A stretch of DNA of 64,000 nucleotides from Mycolicibacterium phocaicum (GTDB lineage Bacteria > Actinomycetota > Actinomycetes > Mycobacteriales > Mycobacteriaceae): NCBI RefSeq assembly GCF_010731115.1, contig NZ_AP022616.1, positions 186,001 to 250,000 on the forward strand, written 5' to 3'. Each line of letters opens with the position of its first letter. Position 1 is the stretch's first letter. This document shows, piece by piece, positions 7,523 to 15,669 of this stretch. The notes below the pieces were generated by a model that worked only from the letters and a program-made list of their open reading frames with translations, ran no database searches and was not told where the DNA came from. A program made the position numbers and the translations under genes.

Positions 7523-9301
7523 ATGAGGCATGGCGGGAGTTCGGACAGCGACGGCACGACGTTCGACCCTGACGCGCTGCGGCAGCGGTACGCCGAGGAG
7601 CGCGCGCGACGGCTGCGGTCCGACGGCATCGGGCAGTACGTAGAGATCGCCGGCCGGTTCGCGGCGTTCGGTGAAGATCCTTGGGCCGAGCCGGGTTTCA
7701 CCCGGGAGCCGCTCACAGACGAGGTCGACGTCGCGATCATCGGAGCCGGCTTCGGCGGGCTGCTCACCGGCGCCCGGCTGCGGGAACTGGGTGTGGCCGA
7801 TATCCGGCTGATCGACAAGGCAGCCGACGTGGGCGGCACCTGGTACTGGAACCGGTATCCGGGGATCGCCTGCGACGTCGAGTCGTACGTGTACATGCCG
7901 CTGCTGGAAGAACTGGACTACGTTCCGACCGAGAAGTACGCCAAGGGTGCCGAGATTTTCGCGCACTGCCAGGCCATCGCCCGGCACTACGACCTGTACC
8001 GCAACGCCTGCCTGCAGACCGAGGTGCGGGAAATCCGTTGGGACCCGTCCGATTCGCGGTGGGTGATCGCCACCAACCACGGCGACGCCATCCGGGCCCG
8101 GTTCGTCTCGATGGCCAACGGTTACCTGCAGAAGCCCAAACTGCCCGGGATCGAGGGCATCACCGAGTTCGCAGGCCATGCGTTCCATACCAGCCGCTGG
8201 GACTACGCCTATACCGGCGCGGGCCTGGAAAATCTGGCCGACAAACGCGTCGGCATCATCGGCACCGGCGCGACGGCGATTCAGTGTGTGCCGCGGCTGG
8301 CACCGGCCGTCGGGGAGTTGTTCGTGTTCCAGCGGACACCGTCGACGGTCGACGTGCGGGCCAACGCACCGACCGACCGGCAGTGGGCGGCGGCGCTGGA
8401 ACCCGGTTGGCAGCAGCGCCGCATCGAGAATTTCCAGATCCTCACCGCCGGTGGGCAGGCCGATGAGGATCTGGTCGCCGACGCCTGGACCAGCCTGGCG
8501 AAAGCCATGCCGATCGCCAGAGAGGGCACCGATCCGCAGGCGTCGACGGCGGAACTGGCCGACTTCGCCAAGATGGAGCAGATCCGGGCGCGCATCGACG
8601 CGCTGGTGACCGACCCGGCCACTGCCGAGGGCCTCAAGCCCTGGTACGGCTACTACTGCAAGCGGCCCTGTTTCCACGACGAGTATCTGCAGACCTTCAA
8701 CCGGGACAACGTCACCCTGGTCGATACCCGGGGCCGCGGTGTCGAGCAGATCAGCGCACGCGGGGTCGTGGTGGACGGCACCGAATACCAATTGGACTGT
8801 CTGATTTTCGCCACCGGCTTCGAGGTCGGCACCGACTACACGCGGCGCACCGGGTTCGAGGTGATCGGCCGCGACGGAAAGACGTTGACCGACAAGTGGT
8901 CCGATGGGGTGCGCACGCTACATGGGTTGCACGTCAACGGTTTTCCGAACTGCTTCATCGCCAGCATCGCGCAGTCTGGCTTCACGGTGAACTTTCCGTA
9001 CCTGATCGACACGCAGTCCCGGCACACCGCGTGGGTCATCGCGTGGTCGCTCAAGAATGACATCGCGGAAGTGGAGGCTTCGGCCGACGCCGAGGACAGC
9101 TGGGTTCGCGATGTGGTGGCGCGCTCCGTGGTGATCTCCGGCCGGCGCGAGGCCTGCACGCCCGGCTATTACAACCGTGAGGGACAGCCCAGCGACAGGC
9201 TGAACCAGGACAGCTTCTTCTTCGGCAGCCCCACCGAATATGCCGACATCCTCGCCGCCTGGCGGGAAGCGGAAACCCTTGAGGGGCTGGTGATCACATG
9301 A
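7523..9301 (+). CDS. Flavin-containing Baeyer-Villiger-type monooxygenase
   Basis: 592 residues from the ATG at 7523; a GTG at 7505 would add six residues but falls in the putative operator. There are two Rossmann motifs, VAIIGAGFGGLLTGARLREL (FAD) and RVGIIGTGATAIQCV (NADPH). Between them FAGHAFHTSRWDY matches the FxGxxxHxxxW Baeyer-Villiger fingerprint. The length fits the cyclohexanone/phenylacetone monooxygenase class. Expected reaction: NADPH- and O2-dependent insertion of oxygen next to a ketone. The end overlaps the aldehyde dehydrogenase start by ATGA, so the two form an operon. Natural substrate unknown. Confidence 0.9.
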   Translation: MRHGGSSDSDGTTFDPDALRQRYAEERARRLRSDGIGQYVEIAGRFAAFGEDPWAEPGFTREPLTDEVDVAIIGAGFGGLLTGARLRELGVADIRLIDKAADVGGTWYWNRYPGIACDVESYVYMPLLEELDYVPTEKYAKGAEIFAHCQAIARHYDLYRNACLQTEVREIRWDPSDSRWVIATNHGDAIRARFVSMANGYLQKPKLPGIEGITEFAGHAFHTSRWDYAYTGAGLENLADKRVGIIGTGATAIQCVPRLAPAVGELFVFQRTPSTVDVRANAPTDRQWAAALEPGWQQRRIENFQILTAGGQADEDLVADAWTSLAKAMPIAREGTDPQASTAELADFAKMEQIRARIDALVTDPATAEGLKPWYGYYCKRPCFHDEYLQTFNRDNVTLVDTRGRGVEQISARGVVVDGTEYQLDCLIFATGFEVGTDYTRRTGFEVIGRDGKTLTDKWSDGVRTLHGLHVNGFPNCFIASIAQSGFTVNFPYLIDTQSRHTAWVIAWSLKNDIAEVEASADAEDSWVRDVVARSVVISGRREACTPGYYNREGQPSDRLNQDSFFFGSPTEYADILAAWREAETLEGLVIT

Positions 9302-10758
9302 GCACGGCCCTGCTGATCGACGGGAAGCTGGTGCCGGGCCGGGGCGGCGAATTCGCGACGATCAACCCGGCCACCGAGGAGGTGCTTGGCCACGCCGCCC
9401 ACGCGGACGGCGACGACATGGACCGGGCCATCGCCGCGGCCCGCACCGCATTCGACGACACCGACTGGTCGCGCGACACCGCATTCCGTGTGCACTGCCT
9501 GCGGCAGTTGCGCGATGCGCTGGGCGACGAGATCGAGCACCTGCGGACCATCACCGTCGCGGAGGTCGGGGCGCCGGTGTCGCTGACGTACGGCGGCCAC
9601 CTGCAAGCGCCGATCGACGGTCTGGGCTATGTCGCCGATGTCGCCGAAAACTACCAGTGGACAACCGATCTCGGAGAGGCGACGCCGTTCGGTAAGCCGA
9701 CGCGGCGCACCGTTGTCCGCGAGCCCTGCGGCGTCGTCGGTGCCGTCACGCCGTGGAATTTCCCGCACCAGATCAACTTCGCCAAGCTCGGCCCGGCGCT
9801 CGCCGCCGGCAACACCGTCGTGCTCAAGGCAGCGCCCGACACCCCGTGGTGCGCCGCCGAGGTCGGCCGGATCATCCACGAGCGCACCGACTTTCCCGCC
9901 GGCGTCGTCAATGTCGTCACTTCGGCCGATCATGCGCTCGGCGCGCAGCTCACCGAGGACCCCCGGGTCGATCTGGTGTCGTTCACCGGCTCGACGGCCA
10001 CCGGCCGGGCCGTCATGGTGGCCGCCTCGCACACCATCAAGAAGGTGTTCCTGGAACTGGGCGGCAAGTCGGCCTACATCGTGCTCGACGACGCTGACCT
10101 GCCCGCGGCGTGTGTCGCCGCGGCCGCCGGTGTCGCGATGCACGCCGGGCAGGGCTGCGCCTTCACCACGCGGCTCCTGGTGCCCCGCGCACGATACGAC
10201 GAGGCCGTCGCCGCGGCGGCAACAGCCTTGTCCGGCATCGGTTTTGGCGACCCGACCGATCCGAAGACCCTGTGCGGTCCGCTGATCTCCGCGCGCCAGC
10301 GCGACCGCGTCGAGGGCTACCTTCGGCTGGCGCTGGAGGAGGGTGGCCGGTTCGCGTGCGGCGGCGGCCGGCCGGCAGACCGAGCCAGTGGCTTTTTCAT
10401 CGAGCCGACCGTCATCGCCGGACTCACCAACGATGCCCGCGTGGCCCGCGAGGAGATCTTCGGCCCGGTGCTCACCGTCATCGCCCACGACGGTGACGCC
10501 GACGCCGTGCGCATCGCCAACGACTCGCCGTACGGGCTGTCGGGCGCGGTGGTCGGCGCCGATCAGGACCGCGTCGACTGGGTGGCGTCACGGCTGCGGA
10601 CCGGGACCATCAACGTCAACGGTGGGGTCTGGTACTCACCCGACGCGCCGTTCGGCGGCTACAAGCAGTCCGGGATCGGCCGGGAGATGGGCCTGGCAGG
10701 GTTCGAGGAGTACCTGGAGACCAAACTCATCGCCCGCGGTATCGCCGGAACCCGTTGA
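9298..10758 (+). CDS. Aldehyde dehydrogenase
   Basis: 486 residues. The NAD-binding and catalytic features are VTPWNFPH near residue 155, FTGSTATGR, the glutamate motif LELGGKSAYIVLDDADL near 252 and the nucleophile in HAGQGCAFTTR near 286, then EEIFGPVLTV and FGGYKQSGIGRE at the C-terminal end. It oxidises an aldehyde to an acid with NAD(P)+. Translationally coupled to the monooxygenase before it, so it likely acts on an aldehyde derived from the lactone or ester product, or from the alcohol dehydrogenase product encoded convergently. Confidence 0.92.
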   Translation: MSTALLIDGKLVPGRGGEFATINPATEEVLGHAAHADGDDMDRAIAAARTAFDDTDWSRDTAFRVHCLRQLRDALGDEIEHLRTITVAEVGAPVSLTYGGHLQAPIDGLGYVADVAENYQWTTDLGEATPFGKPTRRTVVREPCGVVGAVTPWNFPHQINFAKLGPALAAGNTVVLKAAPDTPWCAAEVGRIIHERTDFPAGVVNVVTSADHALGAQLTEDPRVDLVSFTGSTATGRAVMVAASHTIKKVFLELGGKSAYIVLDDADLPAACVAAAAGVAMHAGQGCAFTTRLLVPRARYDEAVAAAATALSGIGFGDPTDPKTLCGPLISARQRDRVEGYLRLALEEGGRFACGGGRPADRASGFFIEPTVIAGLTNDARVAREEIFGPVLTVIAHDGDADAVRIANDSPYGLSGAVVGADQDRVDWVASRLRTGTINVNGGVWYSPDAPFGGYKQSGIGREMGLAGFEEYLETKLIARGIAGTR

Positions 10759-10760
10759 CC

Positions 10761-10787
10761 CTGTAGCTACGGCGCATTTGTGCGAGT
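10761..10787 (+). repeat. Direct repeat, copy 1
   Basis: 27-bp unit beginning CTGTAGCTACGGCG, repeated at 10843 with about 23 of 27 positions identical. This copy can fold (GCTAC...GTAGC around CGCA-TTTG-TGCG) and starts 2 nt after the aldehyde dehydrogenase stop, so it may act as a weak terminator. Confidence 0.5.
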
Positions 10788-10842
10788 AGCGACCGCCCTG
10801 GTTTCAGGGTCAACGCGAGGTGGGGGCGCGAGCGCGTCGAGG

Positions 10843-10869
10843 CTGTACCTACGGCGAACTTTTGCGAGT
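10843..10869 (+). repeat. Direct repeat, copy 2
   Basis: 27-bp unit beginning CTGTACCTACGGCG, same orientation as copy 1, ending 4 nt from the stop codon of the convergent alcohol dehydrogenase gene. The two copies bracket the 115-bp intergenic region. Confidence 0.5.
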
Positions 10870-10873
10870 GCGC

Positions 10874-12016
10874 CTACACGCCGTAATCGATCACCGCGCG
10901 AATCACCCGGCCGCCCAAGAGGTCATCGAACGCCTCGTTGATGTCGTCGAGTCGGTAGCGCCGGGTGATCATCTCGTCGAGCTTGAGCCGACCCTCTTGA
11001 TAGAGCTGCGCCAGCGCCGGGATCTCGGTGGTCGGGTTGCACGAACCGAACAACGTTCCGCAGAGGTTCTTGTTCATCAGGATCAGGTCCTGCAGGTCGA
11101 GCTGCACGGCGCCAGCTGACCCAGCCGCCATCCCCGTCAGCACGCAGGTGCCGCCTTTTCGGGTCAGGGACAGGGCATCGGAGACGTCACCGTCACCGAT
11201 GAGCGACGGCGATACGACCACGGCGTCGGCCATCACGCCGCGCGTCAGATCCCGTACCAGCTCAAGAGCTTCGGCGACGGTGGCCGCGGCGTGGGTGGCA
11301 CCGAACCCGACTGCGGACTCCCGCTTGAACGCCACCGGGTCGACGGCCACAACATGAGCAGCCCCACCCAACGCGGCCCCCTGCAACGCCGCAGTACCGA
11401 TCCCGCCGACCCCGATCACGACGACGGTGTCGCCGGCACGCACCCCGGCGCGCCGCACCGTCGACCCGTAGCCCGTGGGCACCGCGCAGGACAGCAGCGC
11501 GCTGGGCACCAGCGGCAATGCCGGGTCGATCTTCACCAGCGAATCCGCCGCCACCACAGTGTGTTCGGCGAACGCGCCGATCTTCGAGGTGTGTCGCAAC
11601 TCTTCACCGGCGAGGCTGTGATGACGGAACGTGCCATCGGTGGGCATCCCGGGAATCAGTGTGCCGGCGCCGACGTCGCACAGGTACTCCATACCGCTTG
11701 TGCACCAACGACATTTCCCGCACACCGCGAGGAACGACGTCACCACATGGTCGCCGGGGGAGAACCGGGTGACGCCCGGACCGACTTCGAGCACCACCGC
11801 CGAGCCCTCGTGACCGCCGATGGTGGGCGGCATGCTCGGCACCGCAGCGCCTTTGGGCGCGGCCAGTTGGCCGGCGCGGATGTGATCGTCGGAGTGGCAC
11901 AGCCCGGCCGCGGCCATCTGCAGCAGAACCTCACCGGCGCGCGGCGGGTCGAGCTCGAATTCCTCGACCGACCAGTCTCCGCCGACCTCACGGACAATCG
12001 CGGCGCGGCTTCTCAT
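10874..12016 (-). CDS. Zinc-dependent alcohol dehydrogenase (NDMA-dependent type)
   Basis: 380 residues from the ATG at 12016, whose ATGA overlaps the stop of the LacI gene. The MDR fold is evident: catalytic zinc ligand in AAAGLCHSDDH near residue 37, GGHEGSAVV, structural zinc cysteines in CGKCRWCTSGMEYLC near 95-108, and the Rossmann motif VVVIGVGGIGTAALQGA. The wording EELRHTSKIGAFAEHTVV resembles the actinobacterial NDMA-dependent alcohol dehydrogenases that keep their nicotinamide cofactor bound. It oxidises primary or secondary alcohols. Coupling to a regulator gene indicates substrate-induced expression. Confidence 0.88.
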   Translation of the reverse strand: MRSRAAIVREVGGDWSVEEFELDPPRAGEVLLQMAAAGLCHSDDHIRAGQLAAPKGAAVPSMPPTIGGHEGSAVVLEVGPGVTRFSPGDHVVTSFLAVCGKCRWCTSGMEYLCDVGAGTLIPGMPTDGTFRHHSLAGEELRHTSKIGAFAEHTVVAADSLVKIDPALPLVPSALLSCAVPTGYGSTVRRAGVRAGDTVVVIGVGGIGTAALQGAALGGAAHVVAVDPVAFKRESAVGFGATHAAATVAEALELVRDLTRGVMADAVVVSPSLIGDGDVSDALSLTRKGGTCVLTGMAAGSAGAVQLDLQDLILMNKNLCGTLFGSCNPTTEIPALAQLYQEGRLKLDEMITRRYRLDDINEAFDDLLGGRVIRAVIDYGV

Positions 12017-13053
12017 CGCGGCATCATAGGCCGGGTGGAGCCGCGGGTGATGAGGCGGCCGCACAGGTCGCCGTTCGGGATCGGGCGGTCCACGGCGTCA
12101 AGGCGATTGGCGAGCGTGGTGACCGCGACGCGGGCCAGGAGTTCGGGGCCCAGATCCACCGCGGTGATCGCGGGAACGGCCGAGCGGGTCTGCTCGGAAT
12201 CCGAACCGGCGACGAGTTGCACATCGTCGGGCACCCGAAGGTCGTGACCGGTGAGGGCGCTAAGCATGCCGGCGGCGTGGCGGCCGGTGAGGCAGTAGAC
12301 GGCGTCGGGAGTCGTTGCGGCACTGAAGAGTTCGTCAAAAGCCGCGGTTCCGCCGACCTGGCCCGCGGTCTCGGGTTGATGCACGACGAGCGGTTCCTGC
12401 CCGTGTTGCGCGGCCCAGTCGCGGTACGTCGACTCAGTGTCGAGGTTCCACGAGTTCCGATCCGTTCCTGTCACCAACGCGATACGCGTCGCGCCCGCGT
12501 CCTGAAGATGCTGCAGCACTTGCCGTGTCATCGACGCGGTGCCGGTATCGAGCCAGCTGTCATAACCGGCGTTCTCGGGATCCCGTCCGACGCTCAGGAA
12601 CGGTATGTGCTCCTCGGAGAGCATGGCGACGAGCGGGTCGTTCGAAACCGGTTCGGTGATGAGGAAACCATCGCACGCCAAGGCAGCTGCGGGCGAGTCC
12701 TCCCGCGTCGGATCGGCGACGAGCATGAGCCCGTAGCCCAGCTCCATCGCGGCCAGGGCGGCTTGCCCGGCGAACCGGAGGAAATAGTCGACGCCCTCGG
12801 GAAGGAACGAATCCAGGGTCTCCAATGGCCGCAGGACGAGGGCCAGCACGCCGAGCCTGCTGTTGCGCAGGCCTTGCGCGACGACATCGGGCCGGTAGCC
12901 CAATTGCCGGGCGACCTCGCGGACATGCTGGCGGGTAGGGGCAGCGACCACGCCCTTGCCGCTGAACGTATGCGAGACGGTAGTCGCGGACACTCCGGCG
13001 CGGCGAGCCACGTCGTGGATGGTGGGACGGGTCCGTCGTTGTGTCACCACCAC
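12013..13053 (-). CDS. LacI-family transcriptional regulator
   Basis: 346 residues from the GTG at 13053. The N-terminal HTH is textbook: PTIHDVARRAGVSATTVSHT followed by the hinge region with GYRPDVVAQGLR. The rest is a periplasmic-binding-protein-like effector domain. Two palindromes with the CG-centred symmetry typical of LacI operators lie upstream (13079, 13115), between this gene and the divergent NCS1 permease operon. It should repress that operon and its own transcript, which also carries the alcohol dehydrogenase. The effector is probably the transported substrate or a product; its identity is not visible. Confidence 0.93.
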   Translation of the reverse strand: MVVTQRRTRPTIHDVARRAGVSATTVSHTFSGKGVVAAPTRQHVREVARQLGYRPDVVAQGLRNSRLGVLALVLRPLETLDSFLPEGVDYFLRFAGQAALAAMELGYGLMLVADPTREDSPAAALACDGFLITEPVSNDPLVAMLSEEHIPFLSVGRDPENAGYDSWLDTGTASMTRQVLQHLQDAGATRIALVTGTDRNSWNLDTESTYRDWAAQHGQEPLVVHQPETAGQVGGTAAFDELFSAATTPDAVYCLTGRHAAGMLSALTGHDLRVPDDVQLVAGSDSEQTRSAVPAITAVDLGPELLARVAVTTLANRLDAVDRPIPNGDLCGRLITRGSTRPMMPR

Positions 13054-13078
13054 ACGCTAGCAATGCAAAGACCTGCAC

Positions 13079-13090
13079 CAAATCGATTTG
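13079..13090. promoter_or_regulatory. LacI-type operator 1
   Basis: Perfect 12-bp palindrome CAAATCGATTTG. It lies 26 nt upstream of the LacI gene start. Its centre is 37 bp from operator 2. Confidence 0.8.
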
Positions 13091-13114
13091 AAGATAGTTC
13101 GTTCCACCCGTTGT

Positions 13115-13128
13115 CCAAATCGATTTGG
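13115..13128. promoter_or_regulatory. LacI-type operator 2
   Basis: Perfect 14-bp palindrome CCAAATCGATTTGG with the same core as operator 1, 50 nt upstream of the permease ATG. The pair suggests cooperative repression of both divergent promoters. Confidence 0.82.
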
Positions 13129-13177
13129 TTCCGTACGGTGATCGCCATCACACGCCCTGCAAGTCCCCGGAGGAGTC

Positions 13178-14590
13178 ATGTCTCTGATGACGCCCACAAC
13201 TGACCAGCCGTCCGCCGATCGGTTGGGACAGGTCGAAACCCACGGCATCGACTACATCCCGGAAACCGAGCGGCACGGCCGGGCCCGCGAGCTGTTCGCG
13301 GTCTGGGCCGCGCCCAACGTCGGATACCTCGCACTGGTGGTCGGCGGCACGCTCATCCTGATGGGGCTGAGCCTCTGGCAGGCGCTGGCCGTCATCGTCG
13401 TCGGTAACCTGTTCTCCGTCCTCACCGGCATCGTCGCCGTCAGCGGCCCCGCGTCGGGCACCCCGAGCGAGGTCATCAGCCGGGCGATGTACGGCATCCG
13501 CGGCAACCGGGTCAACATCCTCGTGACCAGCTGGTTCATCAGCGTGTGTTACCTCGCGCTGAACTGGGCGGCCGCCTCCTACACCGCGTTCCGACTGGCC
13601 GAGCGATTCGGCGTCGAGGTGACCGTCCCCGTCAAGGTCGTGCTGATCCTGGCCGTTGCCGGAGTCACCCTCGTCATCGGTGTCTACGGGCACGCCACCA
13701 TCGTCCGGCTGTACCAGCCGCTCGCACTCGTGCTCACCGCGGTCTTCGTCGTGATGGCGTTTTTCGTTCTGGGCAAGGCGGACTGGGCATATCACCCCGC
13801 CGAGCCTCTGCACGGCGTCGGGCTGTGGGCGGCCATCGCTGCCGGATTGACCATCGTCGCGTCGGCGCCGCTGTCGTACACCAACAGCGCCGACTTCGCC
13901 CGCTACCTGCCGTCGGACACGTCGCCGGTCGCCGTGGCCGGGTGGACCTCGCTCGGTGCGTTCGTCCCCAGCGTCTTGACCACCGGGCTCGGCGCCCTCG
14001 CCGGGACGGCGTTGAACATGGCCGATCCGGAGTCCGCGATCGAGGGCGTCCTGCCGTCGTGGTTCATTCCCGTCTTCCTCGTCGCGGTCATCGTGGGCAC
14101 CATCGCCAATAACGCCATGACGGCCTACAGCTCCGGGCTGGCGCTGCAGTCGGTGGGCCTGAAGCTGCGCCGCTCGCGGAGCGTACTGCTGGACGGCAGC
14201 ATCGGCACCGCAATGACGATGTATGCCCTGCTCGTATCGAATTTCCTTGACACCGTGAGCAATATGATGCAGCTCGTGGTCACCGTGATGGGGCCGGTGA
14301 TGGCCGTGTATGTCGCCGATGTGCTGTGGCGCCGCAACACCTACGACGGGCCCGGCCTCAGCGACGAGACCAGTGCCAGCCCCTACTGGTACACCGCCGG
14401 GGTCAATTGGGCGGGCGTCGTCGCCGTGGTGGTCGGGATCGGCCTGAGCCTGATGTGCGTCGCCGCCCCGGTGTTCACCGGTCCGGTGGCCAAAGCGGTT
14501 GGTGGCGTCGATCTTTCGCTGCCGGTCGGGCTCCTGGTGCCCGCGGTGGTCTACGTCGTGCTGATGAGCCGCCGGCAGGTCACACGATGA
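13178..14590 (+). CDS. NCS1-family nucleobase/allantoin-type permease
   Basis: 470 residues, about 12 hydrophobic segments. The N-terminal HGIDYIPETERHGRARELFA then VWAAPNVGYLALVVGGTLIL is the characteristic entry into helix 1 of the NCS1 (CodB/PurP) symporters. Start ATG follows GGAGGAG. It is an inner-membrane importer of a nitrogen-rich small molecule such as a purine, pyrimidine, hydantoin or allantoin; the exact ligand cannot be read. It heads an ATGA-linked operon with two hydrolase genes and is divergent from the LacI regulator with two operators between, so import and hydrolysis are likely induced together. Confidence 0.9.
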   Translation: MSLMTPTTDQPSADRLGQVETHGIDYIPETERHGRARELFAVWAAPNVGYLALVVGGTLILMGLSLWQALAVIVVGNLFSVLTGIVAVSGPASGTPSEVISRAMYGIRGNRVNILVTSWFISVCYLALNWAAASYTAFRLAERFGVEVTVPVKVVLILAVAGVTLVIGVYGHATIVRLYQPLALVLTAVFVVMAFFVLGKADWAYHPAEPLHGVGLWAAIAAGLTIVASAPLSYTNSADFARYLPSDTSPVAVAGWTSLGAFVPSVLTTGLGALAGTALNMADPESAIEGVLPSWFIPVFLVAVIVGTIANNAMTAYSSGLALQSVGLKLRRSRSVLLDGSIGTAMTMYALLVSNFLDTVSNMMQLVVTVMGPVMAVYVADVLWRRNTYDGPGLSDETSASPYWYTAGVNWAGVVAVVVGIGLSLMCVAAPVFTGPVAKAVGGVDLSLPVGLLVPAVVYVVLMSRRQVTR

Positions 14591-15669
14591 GCACCCGGCT
14601 GATGGTCACCGTCGACGCCGCCTCGCCCGCCGAACGCGGGGTGGCCCGCGGACACGCATTGCGTGCCGAGCTACCCGCGGCCGTCGACCTGTATTTCGAG
14701 CTGTTCCACACCGTCGGAATCGCTGACGCGACAGCGCATTCCGACGCGGACCGCATCGCCGACATCATCACCGGGTGGGACGCCCGGTACACCGACGAGA
14801 TCCTCGGCGTGGCCGACGGTGCGGGTCTGGAACCCTGGCGGGTCATCGCGGTCAACGCCCGCACCGAGATCCTGTCGCAGGCGCTCGGTAGCCGGCCCGG
14901 TGAATGTTCCACCATCGGGCACCTGCCGCGGGCGGGATCGCCGTTCGGCATCCAGACCTGGGACTGGCACCAGGAGATGGACCCGTTCTGGCATCTGCAC
15001 ACCGTGAGCGGCCCGACGTACTCGTATGTGGGCCTGACGGAGCACGGCATGCTCGGCAAGATCGGCGTCAACAGCGCGGGGCTCGGCTTGTTCTTCAACA
15101 TCCTCGGCCACCGCGACGACGCTCCCACCGGGGTGCCGGTGCACGTGCTGGCCGCGGCGGTGCTCGGCAACGCGGGCAGCGTCGCCGAGGCACTGGAGTT
15201 GTTGCGTGGGGCGCCGATCAGCACCTCGGGCGCCTTCACCCTGCTCGATACCGAGACGGCCGTCTGCGCCGAGCTCAGCCCCCGCGGCGTCTGTGTACTG
15301 CCACCGTGTGACGGCTATCTGCCCCACACCAACCACTTTCTCGATGCGCGGAACACGCCGTTCGAAAAGCCAGGGCTGTACGACCCGGATTCGCAGGAAC
15401 GGTTGCAGCTCATCATGTCTAAGCTCGGGAGCTACCCGACGCCGCGGCAGCCCGACGATCTCGTCCACTATCTGCGGTCCGATCCCGGTGAGCCGCAACT
15501 GTGTTGCGTACCCGCGCCGGACGCGGTGTTCGGGCAGCGTTGGGCGACCCTGGCGACCGTGCTGCTGGAACCCGAGCACCGCCGCGCCGGCATCCTGGCG
15601 GGCACACCTCTTCAGGCCCGGGACGGCGCCTGGACCACCCTGGAATGCACGGAGGTCGTCGCCCGATGA
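14587..15669 (+). CDS. C45-family (acyl-CoA:6-APA acyltransferase-like) Ntn hydrolase
   Basis: 360 residues. The region GECSTIGHLPRAGSPFGIQT followed by WDWHQEMDP contains the presumed nucleophile Cys-107, which becomes N-terminal by self-cleavage in this peptidase C45 family, and the family's downstream pattern GIQTWDW. GKIGVNSAGLGLFFNIL and the C-terminal MHG-like region also fit. Members cleave or form amide bonds between acyl groups and amino compounds. The start overlaps the permease stop and the end overlaps the amidohydrolase start, both by ATGA. It probably hydrolyses the imported amide. Confidence 0.8.
   Translation: MSTRLMVTVDAASPAERGVARGHALRAELPAAVDLYFELFHTVGIADATAHSDADRIADIITGWDARYTDEILGVADGAGLEPWRVIAVNARTEILSQALGSRPGECSTIGHLPRAGSPFGIQTWDWHQEMDPFWHLHTVSGPTYSYVGLTEHGMLGKIGVNSAGLGLFFNILGHRDDAPTGVPVHVLAAAVLGNAGSVAEALELLRGAPISTSGAFTLLDTETAVCAELSPRGVCVLPPCDGYLPHTNHFLDARNTPFEKPGLYDPDSQERLQLIMSKLGSYPTPRQPDDLVHYLRSDPGEPQLCCVPAPDAVFGQRWATLATVLLEPEHRRAGILAGTPLQARDGAWTTLECTEVVAR

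Noticed and set aside
6890..8791. A 633-codon open frame on the minus strand across the NmrA-like and monooxygenase genes.
   Set aside because: It crosses two clear genes on the other strand and their gap, and its sequence has no recognisable domain.
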